64,000 nt of DNA from Cannabis sativa (taxonomy: Eukaryota; Streptophyta; Magnoliopsida; Rosales; Cannabaceae): assembly GCF_029168945.1 (NCBI RefSeq), contig NC_083604.1, positions 41,907,686-41,971,685 of the forward strand, read 5' to 3'. Shown here piece after piece: positions 1 through 10,075 of this stretch. The notes beneath the pieces were generated by a model. The model saw nothing but the letters and a program-made list of their open reading frames with translations, did no database searches and had not been told where the DNA came from. The position numbers were made by a program, and so were the translations under genes. Position 1 is the stretch's first letter, and each line of letters opens with the position of its first letter.

Positions 1-178
1 AGTGGGAACAGAAATATTTAAGTAAAAATGAAGTCTATTAAGTATATGTACCAATGGAGTAACATCGATCTTTAGTTCAGTCAGAAAAATGAAGTCAGAA
101 GAGCAAGACCAAACCAAGACTTCAGCTTGCGAACTGTAGAGATCTACCCCAACCCTCTACATTTCCAAGCTACCCCTC

Positions 179-618
179 TCATGACTCTTGTGGAGGAGTT
201 GAGACATCCTCCTCCACAGGGGTATCCGTGTGGGATGAAACACGAGAGCCAGCATCATCAATCAGGGTCGTACCAATCACCAGTGTGTTCAAACCATCCA
301 GCCAGACTCTAAGCTCTTCCTTTGAAATGTGGTTGAAACAACAACCAGAACACAAATCATTCTTCAAGAAATCTTCAATAGTTAAAGGATTGCAACAATC
401 ACCATCAATAGCAACCTGCTTCAGCTCATCCTTATCTTAAGAAAAATCATGAACAACTCCCAGGTGTTGACAAAGAATTTTCTTAAGTCAGGATCATAGA
501 GAAGTAGAGCCTTCGATAAGCTTTCTTTTTTGAGAGGAGTGGTTCTTTCATTTTTTTTTTCAGAAGTAGGTTGGGCTCCAATGTCTCCACCAAGAGTCTT
601 AATTTCGTAGAGGTCCAA
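179..618 (-). pseudogene. Unrecognised degenerate coding fragment
   Basis: Two overlapping minus-strand open stretches (618 to 421 and about 440 to 179) have a protein-like composition. They can be read as one peptide only if a frame change is allowed near 421-440. The downstream part includes the segment VWLDGLNTLV and a Ser/Thr/Pro/Glu-rich tail. No start, stop or splice context confirms a gene and I do not recognise the family. It could be the last exons of a gene lying to the left of the window, or a broken copy. Plus-strand open frames over the same bases look like shadows. Confidence 0.22.
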
Positions 619-619
619 C

Positions 620-1275
620 TCTCCAAAAAATTTAGTTCATGTAAAATAGTTTATTTAATTTATATTGCTACTCTTAATTACAAACAAACATTTAAATGCT
701 CATTCCCAATTCAAAAGCATTAGCGTAAGCATTGAAATGCTTGTATTTAAATACACCATTTTTTTGAACGGTTTCATGCTCATGAAGCATAAAGCATTAG
801 AAAATCCTCACTTGCCCTTGTTGTCACCATCCATCGTCTAAAGCTTTATTTTCCTCACTCAACCTAAATTCCAAACATCTCACAATTCCCCTCATGGTGA
901 AAATCGTCATCATTGATCATATATATATTATTGTTATTGGATTTTTCTATTGTTAGAAAAGAAGAGGCCAACATCACTTAAGAGAGGAAAAAAGGACTTT
1001 GTTTTTTATTATTTTTAAAATTTATACAATTTAAATATAAAAATTAATTGCGAGCTCAACAATCACGAGAGATGTAGATTTGGGTTAGTTTAAAAAAAAT
1101 AATCAAGTGGTGATAATAGATGGTGTCCATACTTTTGGGAAGAATATGTGTTACCACCTAATGATTGATTGAGATGGAAGCGCAGAATGGTCCACGTGGT
1201 GTCTAGTGAGTGGACTGCTCAGGCAGATATGAGATAGGCATTGTCAAAGGCTCCTCTCACTCTAGAAGATAAATA
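620..1275. other. AT-rich intergenic DNA, nothing recognised
   Basis: No coding signal, RNA gene or clear repeat boundary was found. The stretch holds A/T-rich DNA with short AT tracts. Confidence 0.4.
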
Positions 1276-1279
1276 AGTT

Positions 1280-2985
1280 AGTTTTATGGTACTAAATCAA
1301 GTACGCAACGGAAGAATTGTTTTAATTATCATTGTACCATATACTCAAAATCACCATATATATATATATATTAAACTAAAAGTAAATAGATAAAAATAAT
1401 ATTTACCTCTTAATGTCTATCAGGGTATCCTTGATTTTTTTGCAAGTTGTATCCTCATAACGGTAATGACAAAACTCACACCTTAATCTTCTAGATCTTT
1501 CACCACACACAGATTAATGTGAGCTAGTAGGATAATAGTGTATATGATGTTCTTGATTTAATCTCAACACATGATCAATAATTATTTCTTTAGTGATAGA
1601 GAGAAAAAGGTTTACTAGTAAAACCTTTTTCGACTTTCAAAAAAGTTACGTCAAAAATTCTATATCAAAAGCTACATAGAACCTTGTTATACAATCTATT
1701 TAAATAAACCCAATAAATGTTTTATTTAATTGATTATTTAAATCAAATTATTTATTAAATCATATTTAATTATTTGAATAAATAATATAACCGAATTCAG
1801 TTTAGATATTTATATCTTATAACTGATTGAGGGAATCTCTTAACCACTTGAGAGAATATATCAAGTATTTTTTAAATTCAAATACTTATCATAGAAATTT
1901 AATTAATTAACCCAAAAAGACAAAACCAATAGAGAACCCTACATATGTTGGGCGCATGCACTGTGTCTAGACACAGTGCATGTGGAACCTCCCTCTGTCT
2001 AACTTAAGACAAGGGATGTGCCTTTTGTCCTGATAATTTTTGTCTTTTCCCTATTTAATTAATTTGAAAAATAAATTATTTATTACAAAAATAAAAATTA
2101 TTATTTTGATAGTTATAAATAGATTTTTCTGAACTTCCATACATAACTTTTATCTCACCCCTTGATAGTGTTTTAAGGTGGCAATCCAAGGACCATGGAC
2201 TAATAATTCTATGCTCCAATAAACTAAATTTATTTATTGAATCTCATAAATTAAATAATCTTGTTTATTAATTCTATGATTACTCCATTATAAATATGGA
2301 AATGAACTCTTATTAATTATAGAATTATATTTACTAAGCTTTACTGCAGTGTCCATTGATATAATCAATTCCAATGACTAACCTTCCTAGTGTTGATTCA
2401 TAATTAGTTTTGGTTAAAATACCAATTTTACCCTTCTAATTACTTTTTTATCCTTTAGTACCTTTAATTCACTTGTGAAAGTATAATCTAGATCCAATCT
2501 AAATTTATGCGTAACTTTTCAATTCTATAATTAACACATAAAGGGAACCAACGTTTGATCCATTAGGAAAGTTAGGATTCCATTATTGTAGATCATGTTC
2601 CTAGTCATCCATATTATTAGGTTTCCAAAATCGAAGCTGTAAGAATTATCTTCTATAAGAAACTTTAACGAGTGAATCAAAGAAACTAATAGCATGAAGA
2701 GGAGTTCGTGATTACTTAAGATATAGGCGGATCTACTATTGATCATCATTATGATATGAATTAGGTCTTTATAGTAAATAGTAAGTTTGATAAAGAATGC
2801 TTTATTCATATTGATCCTTGTCATATAAAATCTCTATTATATACAACACATTCACTTAGATTTCATGCTACATTAGTAATCTAAATTGAGCTTACTTGCA
2901 CTGAATAATGATATCAGTGAATCGTACTAGCAATCATTGATTAAAGATTTCTAAACTTTAATATGGTTTTGACTGTTTTATTCAT
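1280..2985 (-). mobile_element. Degenerate copia-type LTR, minus orientation
   Basis: Read on the minus strand, this block has the layout of a long plant Ty1/copia LTR: an AT-rich non-coding body, no long frames, and near its 3' end (plus-strand 1301-1312) a TTCCGTTGCG segment resembling the TTCCGCTGCA segment of the LTRs elsewhere in this window. It contains a perfect 16-bp palindrome, CTGTGTCTAGACACAG, near 1963-1978. Its inner end (about 2954-2979) is an inverted copy of 3033-3058. No target duplication could be fixed, so boundaries are approximate. Confidence 0.4.
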
Positions 2986-3030
2986 GGCTAAATGATCTTA
3001 ATTCTGCATACAATACAAATCAAAGCCTCA

Positions 3031-4713
3031 TGCATAAAACAGTCAAAACCATATTAAAGTAATCAAGATTATGTGATTATATGTGTTCCTATAATTTATC
3101 AATACACAGGGTTTAACTGATAGGATAATCTACAATGTAGTTTACTTGCACCTTGGATAAGTGTTATGTCCTTTCCAGGATATTTGTTAAAGTAAGCTTG
3201 GGTTGGATGTATGGCGTATGCATCGAAAAGGGACCATATTGAACTTGGATAAGATATAATAAACTTACCGCAATATCTATCTGATTCAATATCACCTAGT
3301 TGATCTTAGATACAATGATCTCAATCCTGAGATGGTTAGGCTCTAGTTTAGTTGTATTATTTATGTTCTTCAATCTGTTCGTTAAAGTTGACCAATGGAT
3401 CTTCTCGTGACATAGATTAAGGACATGTTAGTTCAATTGAGTGAGAACACTAATCATAGATACGGAATTTATAGCATCTATCTGGACATGGAAGTGAAAC
3501 AATTATTTCCTTCAAGCTTGGCTTAATAGAGATAAATGATTGAGTACTCATTTCAGTGATTATATTAGTTCACTGAAATATCATTTATAGGTAGCTAAGT
3601 ATTTTAAGGATAAAATACATTGAAGGGCGTAACGGTAAATTTGTCCCTACTAAATGTAGATCATCTATAGAGGATCATTGACTATTAGGATTATAACAAT
3701 AGATAATTTCATAACGTATCTATATCATGGAACATATAAAGCACTCTATATAATTGAGATTGCAATTCTAAATCTATAGTAGTGCAAGGAGGAATTAATA
3801 AGTTAGAGAAATTACTTGGTAAATTCTAGAGCTACTTATTGGAAGCTTGGTTATGTAGGCCCATAGTCCCCATATTAGTTGAGACAATATTGCTTGTAAG
3901 ACTCAGTTAATTGAATTTGATTAATCAATTATAATTCTAAAATTAAACTATGTCTTATTTATGAATTTTCACTAAGTTATGCCTTAATTGTGATGAAAAG
4001 AGATTTATGGTTTATTTGTTAATTAAGAGACTTTGTGGAGTCTAATTAATAAATAATATAAATGATAATTTTATTTGATAATTAATTATAATTATTAAAT
4101 AGATAGTTTTGGCATTTATAAGATTAAAATTAGAAAATATGATATTTGTGAAATAATATATAAATAGTTTTAAAAAAAGGCAAACATATAATTAATGGGG
4201 CCCACATATGGCTGGCCACTTAATCCTTATTTTAGCTATTAGTTTTAAAAGAGAATTAGTATAAAAAGAATATGATAGTTTCATAATCCAACTAATACTT
4301 TTAAACCTAATTTTCATTCTGTCAGACAACTAGAGTTTTAAGACCTCCTTCTTCTTTCTTCTTCTTCTTCTAATTTTTGAAATCTCTTGAGTGTTCTTCA
4401 ACAATATTCGAGCCATTAGTGAGTGAGTGTTGCGCCCATCCATATCAACTTTAGTACTCAATGATAGTGTGTAAGACTGTGAAGATCCAAACACCTGAAA
4501 GAGAATCAGGCTCAGATCATGATAATACTCTACGATAGAAAGGAACAAGGGTTAGAGATTTGAGTGGGAGGAGTCATTATATTCCGCTGCAATCAATGTA
4601 AGGTTACTCAAACTTTATATGTTTTTAAATTCTATTATTTTAGAAATTCATATTTAGGATGTTAATAAACATACTTGTTAGTAAATTTAGATCTTGGTAA
4701 AATATATTCCAAC
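3031..4713 (+). mobile_element. Diverged copia-type LTR, plus orientation
   Basis: The block is collinear, on the opposite strand, with the solo LTRs at 5010-7459, 24373-26264 and 60131-62040. Shared landmarks include CTACTTATTGGAAGCT, GATTAATCAATTATAATTCT, a run of CTT repeats, TTCCGCTGCA near 4582, and the terminal ATTCCAACA ending at 4713. It is clearly older than those copies because of many substitutions and indels. The left boundary near 3031 is estimated. It abuts the LINE-derived fragment that starts at 4714. Confidence 0.6.
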
Positions 4714-5009
4714 ACTATCGACACAAAACCAGAAATGGAGCACATAATTTGCACCCTATGGTGTATTTGGATTGAGCGGAATCGAGTTGTCCACGGTCAC
4801 ACTACCAAACCAGCGAAGATCGTAGCCTCTTTTACTACAAACTACTTGCAAAATTTATACACTTCTCAAGCGAAGTTTAGACCTGCTGCTACTCAACTAT
4901 CACGACCACTTTCTATTGCTGGCAGCTCTCGAAAACAACCCCATCACCTCTCTTATTGTATCCCATGGCAACCTCCACGATTGAATGCCATAAAACTCAA
5001 TGTGGACGT

Positions 5010-7459
5010 TGTTGGAATTTATTTCACCAGGATCTTAGATCTACTCACAAGTATGTTTATTAACCTCCTAAATAAGAACTTTCTAAAACGATAAATTAAA
5101 CACATATAAAGTTAAAGAAACCTTACATTGGGTGCAGCGGAATTAAATGACTCCTTCCGTTCAGATCTCTAACCCTTGTATCCTTTTTGTAACAGAGTAT
5201 TATCAAGATCTGAACCTGGATCTCTTTCTCTGAATCCTTGATGTTGAAACTCCTTTGCTGATGATCTTTCTTCACGATCTTCCTCACTATGATTGAGGTA
5301 TTGCTTGCTGTGTGTAGGCACTACTCTAATCACTAAGGTAATTTCGACATTCTAAGGAAGAAGAGAGAGAGAGAGTGGCGGCCAAGGAAGAGAGAGAAGG
5401 GTCAGGTTTTTCTGATTCAGAAAGTGTAATTTTCCTGAAGCCTTCACTATCTATTTTTAGCATTCCACTAGGGTTAGGTTTGAATTATTTGGCATTAAAA
5501 TAATGAAAATATCAATTTAAAAAGCCTACAAAAGTGGCCGGCCATGGCTAGGTGGATTTGGGCCTTGCTTTTACAATTTTGCAATTTTAACACTTTTGTA
5601 TCTGATTTTCTCAAAAATGCCAATTTCCTAATTCAACCATTTAAATGCCAATTCTAACTATTTAATAACTATAAATAATTATTAAATAATATTGTCATTT
5701 ATCATATTTATTAATTGAACCATACAAAGTATCATAATTAACAAATATGCCCCTATTATCTCTTTCTTTACAATTTCGCCCTTACTTAGTGAAAAATTCA
5801 CAAACAGACATAGTCTAATTTGTGAATTATAAGGGATTAATCAAAACCAATTACATGAGTCTTACAAACAATATTATCTCAACTAGTGCGGGGACCATGG
5901 GTCTATATAACCGAACTTCCAATAAGTAGATCAAGAATTTAGCACTAAAATTCACTAACTTATTAATTCTTCGTTGAATCCACGCATAGAACTTAGAATT
6001 GCACTCTCAGTATATAGAATGCTCTATATGTTCCACTAGGGCTGTACATTGGTCGGTTTGGGTGGTTTATCCTATATATTTTCTAACCCAATCTAAAATT
6101 CGGGTTGCTAAAATTTAAGTGCAACCCACCCAATTTAAAAAAAAAAAATCTATAAACCGACCAACGGTTTGGGCGGTTTGGTCGGGTTAACCCGCCCAAA
6201 CCGGCCAAACTTTTTTTTTTTTTTTAGTTTTAAAGTCGAAATCAACAAAAATTAAAAATATCACATTCCACTAAACTACAATACCATATATATGACTTTA
6301 AAACTAATTAAGTATATAACTTTATATTATTATATATTTAATCATTTATATTATATATAATAAAAACTTAAAAGTTTTAAAAAAAAAAATAAAGGTGCAA
6401 AATCGGGTTGGTCGGGTTGGTCGGTTTAATTGGGCGGGTTGGACCTATTTTCAACCCGCCCAATTAACAGATTGGGCGGTTTGTAATTTTTTCGGGTTAT
6501 TTCGGTTTGTAATTTTTATCGGTTTTTTCGGTTCGGTTTGGGCGGGTTATTCGGTTTGGGCAGTTTACAAATTTTTTTGTACAGCCCTATGTTCCACCAT
6601 ATAGACGCATCATTAGTTATCCATTGTTATAATCCTAATGTGATCAATGATCCTCTATATGAATGATCTATACTGTAAAGGGATTAGATTACTGTAACAC
6701 CCTACTATGTATTTTATCCTTAAAACACTTGACCCCGTATAAATGATATTTTAGCTTATGTGAAATGAGTACTCCACCATTTATGTTCGTTTGGTCAAGC
6801 TCGAAGGAGATCATCCTTTGCTTACTATTCGCCAGATTGAAGCTATAGATTCCATGTTTATGCTAGCGCTCCCACTCAATTGCACTACCGTGTTTCCAAA
6901 ATATACGTATCACCCTGACCTAAAAGTAGGCTTAACTAACAAATCAAAGAACAGGAATAGCCTTTCAAGATTGAGCCTAATCATAACAGGATTAAGAACA
7001 TTTGATCTAGGATCAACTTGGCGATATTGACTTGAATAGATTTTACGGTAAGTTTAATTAAATCTAAGTCAAAGTTCAATATCGGTCCCTTCCGATGCAT
7101 ACTCCATACATCCAACCTGAGCTTTACTTTAACCAATGTTCTGGAAAGAATATAGTATTTCTCCAAATACAAGTAAACTCTTGTTGTAGATTATCATATC
7201 AGTAAAACCCTGTGTCTGATAAATCTAGGAAACTTTATTCACATAGTCATGTTTACTTTCCAATGTGATGACAGCACAATAAACATGATCAAGTATGTGA
7301 AAAGGGTTTAAGATGAATTTATAAATCAAATAGACAAGCAATTGATAAAGTGAACCAAAACATACACAAATGAATGAAAAATACTTCTGTTTCTTTATTG
7401 ATGTTGAATAAAATAGATTACATTGAAATGGAGTTTTATTTAGGGCATAAAACTTAACA
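5010..7459 (-). mobile_element. Solo copia LTR, copy 1
   Basis: Its ends are TGTTGGAA on the left and TTAACA on the right. It is collinear with copies at 24373 and 60131. Element orientation is minus, inferred from copy 3, which keeps a polypurine tract and a polyprotein end. The flanks are GACGT (5005-5009) and GACGC (7460-7464), a 5-bp target duplication with one mismatch. It interrupts an RNase H-like coding region. It is longer than the other copies because a 553-bp hAT-type element sits inside it. No internal region remains, so it is a solo LTR. Confidence 0.8.
6037..6589. mobile_element. Non-autonomous hAT-type element inside solo LTR copy 1
   Basis: The terminal inverted repeats are TAGGGCTGTACA and TGTACAGCCCTA. 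The element is flanked by a perfect 8-bp duplication TGTTCCAC (6029-6036 and 6590-6597), and the empty site is visible in the LTR copies at 24373 and 60131. An 8-bp duplication is the hAT hallmark. The interior is made of repeated GGTTTGGGCGG-like stretches near both ends and has no transposase. The 69-aa open frame over its right half is not a gene. Confidence 0.85.
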
Positions 7460-7875
7460 GACGCTACTTTGGATCCTCATCGTCATATAATTAGTGTTGG
7501 CGCGATTGCTCGCGATTCCCTTGGCCAAGTCATTGGTGCCTTGTCTAAGCCAATTATTGGCAATCTTGCATCGCATGAAATGAAGGCTAAAACTTTGTTC
7601 CACAACATAAATTGGATTTTACACATGGACGTGCCGATTACACATATTGAAAACGGATTAACTTTTAGTTTCTAATGATTTGACTGCTCCTTATCTTGCA
7701 ATTTCCTCTTGTAAAGGTTTAATTGTAGGCATAACTTGTCTTCTATTTTCTCTCCCTAATGTGTCTATTTCTCATGTTAAGCATAATGCCAATATGACGG
7801 CTCATGGTTGGCTAGACATGTTTTAGGGTTGGATGAAGCTTGTTTTTTGTTGGAGAATATCTCTCCACCGATTTA

Positions 7876-8400
7876 CTCTGTTAGTATTTTCTCTCAAAAA
7901 GAAAAATAATTAATCTTTTGTAATAAAAATGTATGTATGTATTAAATAGTTTTAATTAAGTCAAGTTTAAAATATTTAGAGAGTTATAAGAAATTAATTA
8001 AATTTTATAAGAGCATTAGAAGATAGGGCTCAAACTAGTTGTAGACGAGACTGAGATTCGATAACTCCCACGTATTTTTTTTATGAAACTTTAATTTATA
8101 TTATATATGATTTTAAATAACCACACACAAATGCGGAATGTCTCTAATAAGTTAATTAATTAAAAATGATTATTTATTAAGTTTAAAATAATAAAAAATA
8201 AAGACTATAATATTTTTTTTTATTAAGAATAAGAAATAGTAAAATAATTATTTATATTATTAAAAAAAAATATAATCAAAATTTTAAATTTAATATAATT
8301 TTATGACTTAATTATTACTTATAAAATACAACCGCACGCAAAGCGCAGTATGTTTTTTTAGTTTTGAGATTTTGAAGCAAACCTTTAAAAATGTATATAT
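7876..8400. other. AT-rich intergenic DNA
   Basis: The stretch is very AT-rich with homopolymer runs. No gene or bounded repeat was seen. Confidence 0.4.
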
Positions 8401-8757
8401 AGTTTTGGAAAATTTTATAATGCACCCTCTTAAAAAAGATATACCGATACATTTCTATATGTTTTAGTATCCAAAATAATTTTGTTGTCAATTTTTTTCT
8501 CATGGTCATGAAAATTATACTTATTTAAGACATTTTGTAAAATTTTAAGAAATTTAAAAAAGTTTAACACGCTAAAAATTACATTCAAGCAGTGTATAAA
8601 ATAGACTATTTGAACATTATTTTTTATATAGTAAATTATTCTGAATTTCTTAAAATTTTGTAAAATATCTTAAATAACTATAACGTACATGAATATGAAA
8701 AAAAAAATACACTAATTTTTTTTCTAAATGCCAAAACAAGTAGAGAATGCATCTGTA
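8400..8757. repeat. Foldback (palindromic) repeat, family shared with 42.9-43.7 kb
   Basis: The left arm (about 8465-8560) and right arm (about 8630-8715) are inverted copies of each other, both built around TCTTAAAATTTTG-type sequence next to ATATCTTAAATA/TATTTAAGACAT. The same arms occur in two elements upstream of the NAT10 gene (42854-43668) and in a fragment near 26415-26530. It has no coding capacity. The layout is that of a foldback MITE; the superfamily is not determined. Confidence 0.6.
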
Positions 8758-8895
8758 GCCACTAAGGCTAGCTTAGTGGTGAGGGGGATGGAAAAAAGGG
8801 AGAGGTCATGGGTTCGAACTAGGACCTTGAAACTATTAAGCTATTAAATAATTGTAAAATACCATTACGCTACACTTAAAAAATAAAAAAAAAAA
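8758..8895 (+). mobile_element. tRNA-derived SINE
   Basis: An internal RNA polymerase III promoter is visible: an A-box-like CTAGCTTAGTGGT near 8769-8781 and a B-box-like GGTTCGAACT near 8811-8820, 40-odd bases apart. A short AT-rich body and an A-rich tail at about 8876-8895 follow. This is the plan of plant SINEs. It is not a tRNA gene, since no acceptor-stem pairing was found. Confidence 0.65.
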
Positions 8896-10075
8896 CCCTA
8901 TATTTTTATATTTGCATATATATTTGGGAAAAAAACAGGAATATTCTAAAAAGGGAAAAATATTACAACAATACTGTGGGCCGGCCCAATGAACATTTGT
9001 ACAGCCCAAAAGGAAAATATTACAAAAATACCACTTGCCCTTACCTTCAGCCGCACGTCACAAACGGAGAGGATGAATGAAGCTCCATCGATGCAGTCGG
9101 CCACGCAACCATAATGAAACCAGATCGAACGTAAAACAGCTGTAAATCCCGTCGAATTTCAATAGGAAACGATCAAATCCAACGATCTAAACATCAATTT
9201 TTTAAAAAAAAAGAGCAGGACAACCGTGGAGAAACTGAAATTCAACATTTGATTTCGGTTTTTATAGTGCAATATCACTCAAACGATCGTCGAAAATTCA
9301 GATTGAAGCAATGTAAATCTGTATTGAACAGATCTGGAGCTCCCCCTCAAATCTAAAAAAAAGGTATGAACTGATTTTTTTTTTCAACAATGATACACAT
9401 CATTTTTAGTTGCATTCTGGTTGATTCAATGGTGTGCAACAGGCAATTCATATGGTAAAACCCATAAACAAGAACTGATTCTGATTAAGGAAACAAGGGA
9501 TACTAATAACTTTTTTTTATTTTTTTTTTGCGTTGGCTTACAGTTGCATTATCGTTTGAAAATGGTTTAGAAATCATGAAGAAGTGTTATATGACAAGTA
9601 CCAAGAGCTAGCATATATACAAGGTAAGATGTATGTTAATGGTAGCAAATTAGTTTTATAATAGTTGTAAATCGATCTGATTCGAATAAACATGATGAAA
9701 AATGACAATGCGTAAGAACTATGTAATTTTGGGGATATAATTGTGGTTTTTCAGTTGGTTTACAGTTGCATAATCATTTAATAATAGTTTCATTACGTTT
9801 TTTGCAGGAATTTATTGTGGAAAAGATAGAGGACAGAACAGTTTGAGAAATGGTTAGCTTCCCAAAATTTAAATGAAGTTTCTTAATAGTTTTATTCTCG
9901 TTTCTTTGTAGTTTATTAACAACCAAAAAAATGGCAAAATCAGGAATCAGGACAGGAAATACAATGCTTGAACAAAGGAACAGAGATAGAAGTAAGTTTG
10001 TACTCTATTTCATAACATAATAAAACCAGTTTTAAAATTCGTTGCCTCGGACTAATAACCATTGCAAAAACACAG

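Larger units (their letters stand above)
4714..7875 (+). pseudogene. LINE-derived RNase H-like (RVT_3) gene fragment, split by a solo LTR
   Basis: The left part (4714-5009) encodes a peptide with the WCIWIERNRVVHG segment typical of the region after the reverse transcriptase in plant L1-type LINEs, then IKLNVD, the usual opening of the plant RNase H-like domain. After the solo LTR the frame resumes at 7460 with GAIARDSLGQVIGA. A later frame carries SHVKHNAN and the usual C-terminal ending of this domain near 7770-7870. The copy is broken by the LTR insertion, by a frame change near 7660-7680 and by stops. It is a decayed non-LTR retroelement tail or a derived RVT_3 gene, not functional as read. 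Confidence 0.65.

Noticed and set aside
8765..8825. Possible tRNA gene, because of A-box-like and B-box-like sequences
   Set aside because: No acceptor stem or anticodon arm can be drawn, and an A-rich tail follows; a SINE explains it better.
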